Part shown: piece after piece, positions 23,333 to 34,190 of the stretch | How positions within the stretch are numbered: the stretch's first letter is position 1 | Layout: each line of letters begins with the position of its first letter | Assembly (NCBI GenBank): GCA_964017065.1 | Contig: OZ024786.1 | Span: 1,840,683-1,904,682 of the forward strand | Reading direction: 5' to 3' | DNA length: 64,000 bases | DNA from: Haliclona indistincta | Lineage: Eukaryota > Porifera > Demospongiae > Haplosclerida > Chalinidae | The notes under the pieces: model-generated | The model's database searches: none | Told to the model about the DNA's origin: nothing | Seen by the model: only the letters and a program-made list of their open reading frames with translations | Program-made: the position numbers and the translations under genes

Positions 23333-25507
23333 ATGGCCACAGAGAAACCACCCACAGCTAGTGAGGCTCTCGCTAATCTCGAGCAGCAGCTCACCTGTCC
23401 AGTCTGTCTGGATCGCTATGCTCAGCCCAGGACACTGCCTTGTCTCCACTCTTTCTGTCAAGGCTGTCTTGGTCGCTTCCCAGTGGAAATCAAGGAAGAC
23501 AAGCACTTTATCACTTGCCCTGTGTGCCGCCAGACCACACAGCAACCTGACAAGGGAGTGAGTGGATTCCAGTCTGCCTTCCTCATCAACAACCTCCTGG
23601 AGCTTTATCAAGTGCTAGAGAAGGTGTCTGGGTCCAAGCAGAATAACTGTGAGAATTGCCATAAAGAACAGGCCACTGGATACTGCAAACAATGCTCTAA
23701 ATTTCTCTGCCAGACCTGTATCGATAAGCACAATGCATGGGTGGACTTCACCAGCCATCAGATACTGGAAGTGGAGGATGTGGCCACCACTGCCTCTAAG
23801 CTAGTTCCCCTCAAGGAGCAGCCCACCATGGAGTGTAGCAGCCATGGCAAGCCACTAGAGGTGTTCTGTGACACATGTGACAAGCTAATCTGCCATCTTT
23901 GCACCACTGGAAAAGTGCATCGTAACCATGACTACGAGCCAATTACTGATTCCTTTCCAAGACACCAGCAGCAGATTGTGGATAGCCTAGAGCAAGTCAA
24001 AGTAAAACTAGCTGCCATTACCACTACTGTACAAGCTGTGGAAGCACAGGAAGGAGATTTCTTGCAGCAGGTAGGAGCTGCGAGAAGGGAGATTGAGGCC
24101 ACAGTCCAGCAGCTGATGCAGCTCCTGCAAGAGTCAGAGAGACAACTGATCAGAGAGCTTGACCAAGTCACTGATGCCTACATTGAGGAGATATCTGCTC
24201 GCAAGAAGGATGCGGACATTACCATCGCACAGTTGAAGAGCTGTAAAGAATTTGCGGAGGAGGAGCTGTGGATCGGGAGCCAGCAGGAGATCCTTGTGAT
24301 GAAGGGACAGATTGTGGAGCGCATGGCAGCTGTCTGCTCACTGGACAACCCCCAACCACTGGAAGAGACCAGAGTGAAGTTCGCAAAGAGCGCTAGCGTT
24401 CTAGAGGCATGTCGTAGTCTGGGTATTGTGGTTATAGGTATGGCCAGTTTAAGGCAACTGGTAAAAAAACAAGCTTTGATCTTAGCAGTGTAGCTCCTTT
24501 CTCCTCTGAGCAGGTCTCCTGCCAGCTCTCTCCAGTAGCTGACCCCACATTAGCTTTCAGGTGTGTCGTACACCAAGTGGCTTCTGGCAGTTTTGAGGTT
24601 CACTATTCTCCTCCCACTGTTGGTCTCCACCAGCTGAGGGTGCAGGTGGGAGGGACCAATATCCTTGACACACCTCTCAATGTAGAGGTCATGGCCAAGA
24701 AGGCAGGACAGACATTCACTGATCTGTCAGGTGCTCGAGGATTAGCCATCACAAGGGAAGGTTGCCTTATTGTGGTGGAATTTGGTAATCATTGCATCAC
24801 CATCATCGATCCTAGTAATGGAAGAATGATTAAAAGAATTGGACAGCATGGCAAAGGACAAGTAGAGTTTAACAGGCCAGAAGAAGTAGCAGTGACTCAA
24901 GATAGTCGCATTGTAGTTACAGAACTGTCGAATCATCGTGTACAAGTGTTGACAGCAGAGGGTGGCTTCGTAGCTACAGTGGGCAGTGAGGGATCTAAAC
25001 CACTACAATTCAAGTATCCATTAGGTGTAGCTGTTCATCGTAATGGACAAGTCTTTGTTTCCGATACTAATAACCATCGTGTCCAGGTCCTCAATGCTGA
25101 CCTCACCTTCTCACACTGCTTTGGTAGCAAAGGTGCTCAACCTGGAGAGTTCAACCGTCCATCTGATATAGCTATTGATGCTGATGGTATGGTCTATGTA
25201 TCTGACAATTGTAACAACAGAGTTCAGAAGTTCACTCCCGAGGGTAAGCTGTTGGCCGTGATTGACAGTAAGGGAGCCGCAAAAGGTCAATTTAAATCGT
25301 CCATATGGTCTATGTTTCGACGCTAATGGTATACTTTATGTGACTGAGTATCACAATAATACAGTGAGTATGTTTAGTAGTAATGGCAAATTTCCTGGAT
25401 ATATCGGTGACAGTGATGGCTCTAGTTTCAAGTATCCTCTATTCATCGTATCTGACAAGACAGGTCGACTGTACATCAGTGATAGAAATGGAGTGGTCAC
25501 CTACTGA
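23333..25507 (+). pseudogene. TRIM-NHL array copy 3, two frameshifts
   Basis: The ATG at 23333 opens a frame like the other copies through RING, B-boxes and coiled coil. At about 24433 two extra bases (gttataggtatgg versus gttaggtatgg in the others) shift the frame, giving a stop at 24493. Homology continues in the next frame (24494-25300) through the filamin-like and NHL region. At about 25290 one extra base (ggtcaattt versus ggtcggtt) shifts again, and the last blade ends at 25507 with VVTY. The two changes sum to three bases, so the rest of the gene is in register. There are no other defects, so it is either a young pseudogene or two assembly errors. If real, a RING-Bbox-coiled-coil protein of about 386 aa could still be made. 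Confidence 0.85.
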
Positions 25508-25754
25508 CTTGTGTTTCAGTACATTAGTTTTGATAAATGATTGTTTTAGAAAGGGCACACTTATATTAATAAGGGACACACTTCTTGATTTGTCATCTTA
25601 TTTTCATAATATATTATTATTTTCTTCTGTTGTTAGTATAGTTCTATGAACATTGTATTACTGTTAAATAGTAGGTTTTATTTGTTTTCTTCTTTAAATT
25701 TTCATTTATTATTTTTTCCCTACACATTAGTGGATTGTGTTATTATTATTAAGA

Positions 25755-25876
25755 AAGAGCTCAATGTAATTCTAGAATCTGATTGGTCAGTTTGAGGAAA
25801 ATAAATCACATTTTGTTCTACGGAAACTCATATTACATTCGGTCTACTGTCTTATGTTCAGATTAATAGCACAGGT
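25755..25876. repeat. TRIM-downstream unit 2, left part (split by BEL element)
   Basis: Matches the start of the block at 6930-7125 (agctcaatgtaattctaga, attaatagcacaggt). It continues at 32243 after the BEL/Pao insertion. Confidence 0.75.
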
Positions 25877-25994
25877 TGTTTGTGTCTATCTATCCTCATT
25901 GTCTATGATAATTAATTAATTTGATTAACGCCATCATCGTGTCTGGGAGGGCTAGCTACTAGGAAAATCCGTTAGCATCGGAGAGAGGCCAACA
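25877..25994 (+). repeat. 5' LTR of BEL/Pao element
   Basis: 118 bp, TG...CA ends, identical to the 3' LTR. Very short for this superfamily. Confidence 0.95.
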
Positions 25995-26000
25995 TACTTC

Positions 26001-26018
26001 TGGTCCTTCGAACCGGAT
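26001..26018 (+). promoter_or_regulatory. Primer binding site, probably tRNA-Tyr
   Basis: TGGTCCTTCGAACCGGAT lies six bases after the 5' LTR. Its complement ends in CCGGTTCGAAGGACCA, which agrees with the 3' end of eukaryotic tRNA-Tyr (acceptor strand TCGAAGG, discriminator A, CCA) as I recall it. Confidence 0.7.
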
Positions 26019-26624
26019 ACAACACCTACCGGTCCCTATTGTCGCTGTCTCTCCTCTGAAGTCCCCTCAACCGGTGAGGAAACACGTACATACAACATTC
26101 CAAAAACCGCCATTTTGAACGTCATTGACACTCCATTCCCTCGCCTCCCAACTTGAATCTACACTCGCCACAAATCGCAAACAAGCATCGTCGAAGTAAC
26201 AACAGCTTACACTGACTCCTCGCTTGTATCGTGATCGATCGTGACCTATCTTGCGCCAAGCGAGCACTCGCTCAGGCTCGCGTGTTCGTCTCTCACAAAC
26301 CCGAGCAAATCGCTTGCCTGGTCTCGATCCCTCGTCGCCCAACCCAATCAACGCTACAGACTAGCATTAAATTTACCTGCACTGCTATTTGCAGTCGTGC
26401 ACAGGACCGTTGGCACCAAACGTCACTCGCTCAGACTCGTCTAGACGCTTGTATCCACGCGGCATCGACATATCTCATCTCGTTAAACTTGTTGCTCAAA
26501 GTCGTAAGTATAGTGCAACACTTGTCTTCACTATACCTCACTTCACTCACCTTTGTCGTCACAAACCGAAACTCCCTGTATGCCTACTTGTCTGATATCT
26601 GTGCGCTATAAACAACGTTAACCG

Positions 26625-28637
26625 ATGGATAAGCCAAAACAGATTGAGCTTGCTAAAAGACGTAGAGGATATCACAAGGGCATCCTCACCACCTCCACTA
26701 AGAAACTGGAGGACCTCACATCTCGTGGACCAAGTCCAGATACTCTCATACCTGCAAAGCAACTAATCAAAACCATCGAATCAGCCGACTCTGATTTCAA
26801 GCGTCATCACACATCCCTCATTGACCTGCTGGAATCCGATAGTGACTTGGCCAAAGAAAAAGATGAACTAGAAGCACATGATGACTTGGTCAATAGCCTC
26901 CTTTCTCGTCTTAACAGCCTGACTATGTCTATCACTACCCCCAGTGGATACGACACACGCGATATTGCCAATAGGCGCATACGACGGCTCGAACAAACAC
27001 TTTCTGACGCTGGGAAAGAAATTGACAAGCTAAAGACCACGCCAGAGGATGTTTGCATAATCAAACAAAGAGAGGAACAGATACGTGAGCTGAAGCAAGA
27101 ACTGAGTGACATCACTAGAGATTTAGTTTCCCTAGGCTTGAGCGACAAAGACGAGCTAATGGTGAAACAAAAGGAGCTGGAGGGCTCTCTGTTCAAAAAC
27201 TCTCTCAAATTGAAACGAATGTTCAAGGACTTCGAAATGAAGCCAACTCCAGATCATAGCATAAGGTTGCCTAAAATAGCTGTACCCACGTTCAATGGAG
27301 ACATTCTCACGTGGAAACCCTTCTGGGAGCAATTCTCAGTTGCTGTGCACTCACGTACAGACATCTCGAATCAAGAGAAGCTCGTATACTTGAGACACTC
27401 AGTCAAGGATGGCTCTGCGCGATCCACTATTGAAGGTCTTTCACGCACAGGGGACAACTACGACGAAGCTATAGAATGTCTCAAGACCCGCTACGACAAG
27501 CCCCGCCTAATCCATCAAGCGCACGTGAGAAAGATCTTGGACATTCCTCCTCTAAAGAGTGGCAGCGGTAAAGAACTCAGACACCTGCATGATGCCGCCC
27601 TGCAACATCTCCGTGCTCTAAAGTCAATGGGATTTGATCCGTCTGGTCCTTTCATCACCTCAATGTTAGAACTCAAGCTTGATCCTGGAACCATGTTCGA
27701 ATGGCAGAGAAACAGCAGTGAACTCACTGACACACCTCACTATGACGAACTCCTCAAGTTCATCAACCTTCGCGCGCAGGCATTCGAGCATTGTGTGATA
27801 GACAGCAACAGGAAACCTCACAATGAAATGAAGAAGGTTTTTCAGAACAAGCCATTTCCTGCCCACCCAGCTAACGTAACGCCACCTGCACCAGAGCTCT
27901 GTGTCGTGTGCAAGAATGTCTCTCACCCTCTGTTCTCATGTGGCAAGTTCAAGGCGCTACCACATGAGCGCATGATGTCTATCGTCAAAAGTAATGAACT
28001 ATGCCTCAATTGTCTCCGCCCAGGACACTTTGTCAACCACTGTAAATCTGCTCACAAATGTCGTGAGTGCCAGAAGTCCCACCACACTCTACTCCATCTC
28101 AACTCAAGACCTGAGGACAAGCCTCAGAGCACACCAACTGCCCCTTCCAACCACGCGACCGTCGTCAGACCAAGTTCCCTCCTCATGACATGTCAGATCC
28201 TGGTTACCTCCCCCACGGGTTTGTCCGTCAAGGCGCGCGCTCTGCTTGACGCTGGTTCATCTATCTCCTTCATTACTGATCGCTTAGCGAAATCACTCCA
28301 CCTTCGTCGTCGCCCACAATCCGTCACGATTTCAGGAGTTGCTGGCATTACGGATAGTGGTTCCTCTCACGCTGTCACATCATTTCAAGTGTCGCCATTG
28401 CATCAGCCTAACAAACAATTCAACGTGTCAGCCATCGCTGTGCCGCAAGTCACCTGCAAACTCCCAACGTACCCTACCCCTACCGACGTGAACTGGAATC
28501 ACCTTCAAGGACTAGTTCTAGCCGACCCTAACTTCGGTGAACCCAGCAACGTGGACGTGCTGCTGGGCGTCGATATCTTTGTAGCCACTCTCCTTGACGG
28601 CCGGCGGTTCGGACTGCAAGGCGCCTTCTGCTCTTGA
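26625..28637 (+). CDS. BEL/Pao gag plus protease
   Basis: 670-aa ORF from ATG 26625. The N-terminal half is helical and charged, followed by a capsid-like region (FNGDILTWKPFWEQF near residue 225). Cysteine/histidine knuckles lie at about 424-490 (CVVCKNVSHPLFSCG, then CLNCLRPGHFVNHC and CRECQKSHH). An aspartic protease motif LLDAGSSISFI is near residue 541, and LLGVDIF near the end. Gag assembles the particle and the protease matures it. The frame ends at 28637, just where homologous elements normally continue into RT, because the next segment is in another frame. Confidence 0.9.
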   Translation: MDKPKQIELAKRRRGYHKGILTTSTKKLEDLTSRGPSPDTLIPAKQLIKTIESADSDFKRHHTSLIDLLESDSDLAKEKDELEAHDDLVNSLLSRLNSLTMSITTPSGYDTRDIANRRIRRLEQTLSDAGKEIDKLKTTPEDVCIIKQREEQIRELKQELSDITRDLVSLGLSDKDELMVKQKELEGSLFKNSLKLKRMFKDFEMKPTPDHSIRLPKIAVPTFNGDILTWKPFWEQFSVAVHSRTDISNQEKLVYLRHSVKDGSARSTIEGLSRTGDNYDEAIECLKTRYDKPRLIHQAHVRKILDIPPLKSGSGKELRHLHDAALQHLRALKSMGFDPSGPFITSMLELKLDPGTMFEWQRNSSELTDTPHYDELLKFINLRAQAFEHCVIDSNRKPHNEMKKVFQNKPFPAHPANVTPPAPELCVVCKNVSHPLFSCGKFKALPHERMMSIVKSNELCLNCLRPGHFVNHCKSAHKCRECQKSHHTLLHLNSRPEDKPQSTPTAPSNHATVVRPSSLLMTCQILVTSPTGLSVKARALLDAGSSISFITDRLAKSLHLRRRPQSVTISGVAGITDSGSSHAVTSFQVSPLHQPNKQFNVSAIAVPQVTCKLPTYPTPTDVNWNHLQGLVLADPNFGEPSNVDVLLGVDIFVATLLDGRRFGLQGAFCS

Positions 28638-31600
28638 GACAGAATTCGGATGGGTACTCGCTGGAGGTTCAAATTCATCACGAGAGCCTCAGCTTGTCTC
28701 CCACCATGCTACACTTGTGACCGGTGACAACCTATTGCGTCGATTCTGGGAGATCGAAGAAGCCACACCAGAGCTTCCAATTCTGTCACCTGAGGAGACA
28801 ATGGTAATGAAGCACTTCGCAGATACCCACTCTCGTTCTGAAGATGGACGGTTCATCACCCCTCTTCCCAAACGAGTCAATACTCCTAACATCGGTGAGT
28901 CACGCTCACGGGCAGTCAGACGATTTCTCAACCTTGAGAGGTCTTTGCACAATAGTCTCCAATTCACCAACTTTGCTGAAGTGATCGAGGAATACCTCTC
29001 GCTTGGACATGCTGAGGAAGTCCCTATCTTTGATTTGCAGAAACCACCCGAAGAGGTCTTTTACATGCCCATGCATGCCGTGTACAAGCACTCGAGCACG
29101 ACCACAAAAACCAGAGTCGTTTTCGATGCCTCAGCCAAATCAAGTTCTGGTATATCACTGAATGATACTCTCATGGTCGGACCAACCTTGCACTCTTCAT
29201 TGACTGACGTTCTGCTGCGTTTCCGTATCCATAGAATCGCCATCACTGCTGACATCAGTAAGATGTATCGTGCCATTGAATTAGCCACTGATGACAAGGA
29301 CTATCACAGATTCGTTTGGAGACGAACACCAAATGATCCCCTGGTTGACTACAGGATGAACAGGCTCACGTTTGGAGTCTCCGCCTCTTCGTTTGCTGCG
29401 AACATGTCAGTAAGACAAAATGCAACAGACTTCGCCAATGACTACCCTCGTGCAGCGGCCGTTGTGTCTAAGTCTTTGTACGTGGATGATTGCCTAACTG
29501 GTGCTGATACGGTGGACGACGCAATCACACTCCAAACTGAACTCCAAGAGCTATTTGACAAGGGCAATTTTATCCTCCGAAAATGGAACTCGTCACACCC
29601 AGCCGCTCTTGAACATGTCCCTTCAGAGCTGAAAGAGTCACATTTCACACAAGCCATCTCTGACCCGCCAGAATACACCAAAACCTTGGGGGTCGAGTGG
29701 AATTCCAAGAAGGATGTCTTCCGTCTCACGGTCTCTGATTTTCCCACTGAACCTTCACTCACGAAACGACTGTTAGCTTCGGACGTCGCTAAGACATTTG
29801 ACATCCTTGGATGGTTCGCACCTTCAACCATCAAAGCGAAGATACTGCTCCAGAGACTATGGGAACGGGGAGTCGATTGGGACGACATTGTACCCACAGA
29901 CCTACTCGACGTATGGAAACGTTGGCGGCTCGAACTGAAACTCCTCTCAAACAAACCCCTTGCCAGATGCTACTATCGTGCTGACTGCAGCAAATGCCAG
30001 ACAGAATTGCACGGGTTCTGCGATGCATCTGAAGAAGCATACGCTGCCGTCCTGTATCTACGCGTACAGGAACCTGATGACTCGTTTCATGTTTCACTTG
30101 TTATGGCAAAGACAAGAGTTGCCCCCTTGAAAAGGTTGACAATACCTCGTCTAGAGCTCTGTGGCGCTCTTTTGTTAGCTCAAATACTACACCATGCTCA
30201 GACTGTACTAGAGATTTCTCCACACAACGTCTATGCGTGGACAGACAGTACCGTGGTGCTTGCTTGGCTTGACGGCGACCCGCGCAGATTTAAGACATTT
30301 ATGGGCAACCGGGTCACTCAAATCGTTGAACTTGTCCCTTCCCAGCAATGGAGGCATGTTCGTGGGATGGAGAACCCAGCTGACTGCGCGTCACGTGGAC
30401 TTTTCCCAGCAGAACTGATCACACACCACCTCTGGTGGAATGGACCAACCTGGTTGAGCCAAGACACCTCTCACTGGCCACGTGCTAATTCAGACCCTCC
30501 ATCAGTCACCCCTGAGGACACTGATGTCACCACATGCCTGACTAGTGCTATCCAACCAAGTAATGTCATTGAAGTGAAACGGTACTCAAGCTATGATCGC
30601 GTGAAGCGTGTCGTAGCATGGATCCTCAGGTTCATTAACAATTGCAGGCCAACTCGTCAAAGGCGAGAAGGACTCCTTTATGCATTTGAACTGAGACAGG
30701 CTGAAACAAAATTGTGGATACATGCTCAACAAGATGACTTCTCTGACGATCTACACTCTCTGAAGATCAACAAGAAACTGCCAAGAAACAGCCTCCTGCG
30801 GACCTTACATCCCATTGTTGAAGGATCAGGACTCCTGCGAGTCGGTGGCCGTGTTTCCAACTCTTCCTTCTCCTATTCACAGCGTCACCCTGTCATTCTC
30901 CATGGCCGCAACACTCTTACCAAGCTAATCATTCGAGCTGAGCATTTGCGTCTCTTACACAGTGGTCCCACGCTCGTCTCCTCTTCTCTTAGTAGGCGTT
31001 TCCACATTATTGGACACCGCAAAACTATCCGCTCTGTTACTAGAGCTTGCATCACGTGCAGACGCACGTCAAGGAGACCCCAGCCGCAACTCATGGGCCA
31101 GTTACCATTAGAGAGAATAACACCAGGTATGGTATTTGAACGTGTGGGGATTGACTATGCTGGACCCGTGTTGCTAAAGCTTGGTAGGGTGAGGAAACCG
31201 ACACTGGTGAAGGCTTATATTGGTATCTTCGTCTCCCTCACTGTCAAAGCAGTTCACATTGAATTAATATCGGACCTTACCACAGCAGCCTTTATTGCCT
31301 CCCTTAGACGCTTCATTGCTCGCCGCGGCAAGCCAGTCAGCATATGGAGTGACCATGGGTCGAATTTCATGGGCGCCGCACGGGAATTGATTGATCTGTT
31401 TGCATTTCTCAAGGAAAGGATATCAAGAGATGAAATCCTCAACTTCTGCTCCTCCCAAAGCATTGAATGGTCATTTATTCCGGAACATGCTCCCCATTTT
31501 GGAGGTTTGTGGGAGTCCAGCGTCAAGAGCGTCAAACCTCATCTGAAAAGGGTACTTGGACAAGCCCGCTTAACCTTTGAAGAATTCGGTACTGTTCTCG

Positions 31601-31683
31601 CTCAAATCGAGGCCTGCCTCAACAGCCGACCGCTAATCCCGCTCGCTTTGGATTTGAAACCCTCACGCCAGGTCACTTCTTGA
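28594..31683 (+). CDS. BEL/Pao pol: reverse transcriptase, RNase H, integrase
   Basis: 1029-aa open frame overlapping the gag end by 44 nt in a different frame. Real homology begins near PSALETEFGWVLAGG. RT: TRVVFDASAKS, ITADISKMYRAI and the catalytic YVDD at about 29478. RNase H: GFCDASEEAYAAV (about 30018) and AWTDSTVVLAWL (about 30235). Integrase: a zinc-binding HLRLLHSG...CITCRR region (about 30935-31065), then DDE residues in GIDYAGP, WSDHGSNF and GGLWE. The frame closes at 31683 because of a single-base change near 31650; coding continues in another frame at 31680-32051 (GHFLIGRPL onwards). Confidence 0.9.
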   Translation: MTAGGSDCKAPSALETEFGWVLAGGSNSSREPQLVSHHATLVTGDNLLRRFWEIEEATPELPILSPEETMVMKHFADTHSRSEDGRFITPLPKRVNTPNIGESRSRAVRRFLNLERSLHNSLQFTNFAEVIEEYLSLGHAEEVPIFDLQKPPEEVFYMPMHAVYKHSSTTTKTRVVFDASAKSSSGISLNDTLMVGPTLHSSLTDVLLRFRIHRIAITADISKMYRAIELATDDKDYHRFVWRRTPNDPLVDYRMNRLTFGVSASSFAANMSVRQNATDFANDYPRAAAVVSKSLYVDDCLTGADTVDDAITLQTELQELFDKGNFILRKWNSSHPAALEHVPSELKESHFTQAISDPPEYTKTLGVEWNSKKDVFRLTVSDFPTEPSLTKRLLASDVAKTFDILGWFAPSTIKAKILLQRLWERGVDWDDIVPTDLLDVWKRWRLELKLLSNKPLARCYYRADCSKCQTELHGFCDASEEAYAAVLYLRVQEPDDSFHVSLVMAKTRVAPLKRLTIPRLELCGALLLAQILHHAQTVLEISPHNVYAWTDSTVVLAWLDGDPRRFKTFMGNRVTQIVELVPSQQWRHVRGMENPADCASRGLFPAELITHHLWWNGPTWLSQDTSHWPRANSDPPSVTPEDTDVTTCLTSAIQPSNVIEVKRYSSYDRVKRVVAWILRFINNCRPTRQRREGLLYAFELRQAETKLWIHAQQDDFSDDLHSLKINKKLPRNSLLRTLHPIVEGSGLLRVGGRVSNSSFSYSQRHPVILHGRNTLTKLIIRAEHLRLLHSGPTLVSSSLSRRFHIIGHRKTIRSVTRACITCRRTSRRPQPQLMGQLPLERITPGMVFERVGIDYAGPVLLKLGRVRKPTLVKAYIGIFVSLTVKAVHIELISDLTTAAFIASLRRFIARRGKPVSIWSDHGSNFMGAARELIDLFAFLKERISRDEILNFCSSQSIEWSFIPEHAPHFGGLWESSVKSVKPHLKRVLGQARLTFEEFGTVLAQIEACLNSRPLIPLALDLKPSRQVTS

Positions 31684-32051
31684 TCGGCCGCCCTTTGGAA
31701 GCTTTGCCTGATTCACCATCTATCGATTCATCGTCTATTTCTCTCTTACGTCGCTGGAATCTGTGCCAACTGCTTACTCAGCACTTCTGGAAAAGATGGT
31801 CGACCGATTATTTCGCGTCGTTACGCAAGTATGCTAAGTGGCACACCCCTTCGCGCAACTTTCAAGTTGGTGACCTCGTCTTGCTAAAGGAAGATGGAAT
31901 TGTGCCATCGAAGTGGCCTCTCGGTAGGATTGTATCAGTCTATCCCGGCGATGACAAACTCGTTCGTGTCGTAACTGTAAAGACATCTTCTGGAGTTTAC
32001 AGACGACCTACTGCCAAGATTGCTCTCCTCCTCGAGAACTCTGTTGACTGA
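31655..32051 (+). pseudogene. BEL/Pao integrase C-terminal part, out of frame
   Basis: Continues pol in a different frame: TPGHFLIGRPL, WKRWSTDYFASL, FQVGDLVLLKEDG (an SH3-like integrase C-terminal block) and PLGRIVSVYPGDD. Stop at 32049-32051. The LTR follows 73 nt later. Confidence 0.85.
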
Positions 32052-32124
32052 ACTCTGCTATGCATTTGGACATTGTAATAATGTTATTGTTGACTTGTAT
32101 AAGACTACGTCTTGGCCGGCGGTA

Positions 32125-32242
32125 TGTTTGTGTCTATCTATCCTCATTGTCTATGATAATTAATTAATTTGATTAACGCCATCATCGTGTCTGGGAGGGC
32201 TAGCTACTAGGAAAATCCGTTAGCATCGGAGAGAGGCCAACA
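32125..32242 (+). repeat. 3' LTR of BEL/Pao element
   Basis: Identical to the 5' LTR. Preceded by a G-rich stretch (ttggccggcggta) in the polypurine-tract position. Confidence 0.95.
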
Positions 32243-32995
32243 CAGGTACTAGCTTTGGTAGTTACTGGGTGTTGCGTTCGCTTCTAAACATGGGCAGCGC
32301 AGCGTCTATAGGCTCAGGTACTTGGCTACGATTGACTTGTTGTGCATGAAAAACATAAGAAAGCAAGTAACTCACCACGTTTTGCTAAGTTGACAGCTTA
32401 AAGCTTGCCTAATAAACGCACACAGCACGTACAAAGGTTGTGAGTGATGGAGTAGAGGAAATAGTTGAGGAGTATAAGAGGAACACCGTACTATTAATTT
32501 TATTTATAAAATCTACACATATTTGGTCTGTTACAGTAGTCAGCCATATGACAAAGCTGAGCCTCACTCTACGTTACACCATCCATGTTAGTCACTTTGC
32601 TGAGCAGCACTTTATGTTATACAGAACTCATGTGACTATAGACTGTACTAAACCACCTCACAAATCATTCTTGCACTGGGTCTATACACAAGCATGCATG
32701 AATATTATACAAACACTTCATGAATGTATTGTGTATGCCTATTGGTAATCTAGGCACTATATGTATCACTGACCATTTCTCTAGTGATTGTTGTAGTTAT
32801 GATCAGGATGAGTGTCTGGAGTACGCTTGATGATGTCCTACAAGGTCACATGATCAGTAAGCATGCCTCACATGACTAATGACCACACCTACTTTTGAGT
32901 AGAAGGATGTATAGCGAGGTATTCGTTGTACAGGAGTGATGAGATACATTGGTAGAGTCATACCCATACGAACACTGGGATCAGTGAGACAGTAC

Positions 32996-33069
<74 letters not shown>

Positions 33070-33180
33070 GGACGGAGAGAGAGAGGGAGGAAAGGAGGAA
33101 GTAAGCCAGTGATAGAATGAGAGCATGCATGAGTGATAGGTAAGTCATGATCAATGTAACAGCTGCATGCATGCAGTGAG
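32243..33180 (-). pseudogene. TRIM-downstream unit 2, right part, with dead RhoGEF exons
   Basis: Continuation of the unit interrupted by the BEL element. Minus-strand RhoGEF exons at about 32775-32841 (same 4-bp deletion as in unit 1) and about 32895-32995. The GA run at 33001-33066 is the expanded polypyrimidine tract of the latter exon. A 102-aa open stretch at 32440-32748 is shared in pieces by all units but has no family features. Confidence 0.8.
33001..33066. repeat. (GA)n microsatellite
   Basis: About 33 uninterrupted GA units. Equivalent shorter or longer runs occur at 44726-44757, 52827-52964 and 59990-60067, at the same place in the paralogous unit. Confidence 0.95.
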
Positions 33181-33402
33181 AGTATATAATGGACGTGTAT
33201 AGATGTACCTGCTTATAAAATTGTGAGCTAAATGCACAGTTAACGAATGTGGAACAACTAGATACTTTATAAGTGAACTACAAAGAATATAATAATGCCT
33301 GACGGTAGAAATCCAGCTTAGTGATAACATAGAGCACTGTTCATCATAGTCTGCATATCGTGTGACACTGACGTGACTAACATACTATTTGATTCCTAGC
33401 TA

Positions 33403-34190
33403 GCTCTTTCCATGTCTTGTTTTTCATCAATATCACCATCTTGACCGCTTCATAAGTCCCTGTAGTGCCCGAGCTCCCTCTCTCCGCCATCCATCTATCT
33501 CTCCCTCCGCCATCCATTTGTCTCTGTTACTCACTCACTCACTCACCCACTCACCCACTCACCCACTCACCCACTCACTCACCCACTCACCCACCCACTC
33601 ACCCACCCACCCACCCACCCACTCACTCACTCACTCACTCACTCATTCACTCACTCACTCACTCACTCACCATCATATCAATATTCTGCACTAGGTATCT
33701 CTAGTTGTCCTTTGCCATCTTGACTATCATTCTTCCATTCTCCATTGTACACAATAGCGTTGGGCCATGTGTATTTACCATGACCATGACGAAGATCATT
33801 CAACCAGTCACCCTCATAGACCGAGCAATCTTCATACACCATAGTACCACTGCCATGACGCTACAAGATAGAGACAGGAGGATTAATGGAGGAGGAAGGG
33901 AGAGAGAGTCAAGGAAATAGTGAACGAAGAAGAGAGAGAAGGAGGGAGCTAGGGAGGGAGCGAAAAAGCAGTGAGAGTGGATAGATAAATGGGGAGATAC
34001 ATACACAGACAGACAGACAGATGGGTGGGTTTGCGGATAGTACCATTCCATTGTTTCCCATTTTCCCTTGTGCTTGACTTTAATGAGTAAGTGATCTCTT
34101 ACTACATCTCCATGGTTAGCACCTTGAACAAAATCTCCCACAAACACTTCACCACTAGCGTGTACCACATAAATATATAGATCATAGCAT
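33403..34190 (-). pseudogene. MORN-repeat gene fragment
   Basis: Minus-strand exons. About 34025-34190 encodes a MORN-like end (HASGEVFVGDFVQGANHG). About 33692-33860, after a TTGTAG acceptor, encodes two MORN repeats (YEGDWLNDLRHGHGKYTW and YNGEWKNDSQDGKGQL). A short block at 33403-33452 (YEAVKMVILMKNKTWKELAR) also exists at about 60370-60440. MORN repeats commonly act in membrane-linked scaffolds. The start and end of the gene were not found, and a long CACT/CCAC microsatellite (33530-33672) lies in the middle. It may be the 5' part of the RhoGEF-type paralog or a separate gene; I cannot tell. Confidence 0.6.
33530..33672. repeat. (CACT)n/(CACC)n microsatellite
   Basis: About 140 bp of CACT and CACC tetranucleotides. 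A similar imperfect array is at 53655-53876 in the intact RhoGEF gene. Confidence 0.95.

Larger units (their letters stand above)
25877..32242 (+). mobile_element. BEL/Pao LTR retrotransposon, 6.4 kb
   Basis: Two 118-bp LTRs, 25877-25994 and 32125-32242, begin TGTTTGTG and end GGCCAACA and appear identical base for base. They are flanked by the 5-bp target duplication CAGGT (25872-25876 and 32243-32247). The empty site exists in the sister units (agcacaggtactagctttgg). The internal gag and pol order (protease, RT, RNase H, integrase) is BEL/Pao. Two frame breaks in pol contrast with the identical LTRs. No env-like gene. Confidence 0.95.
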
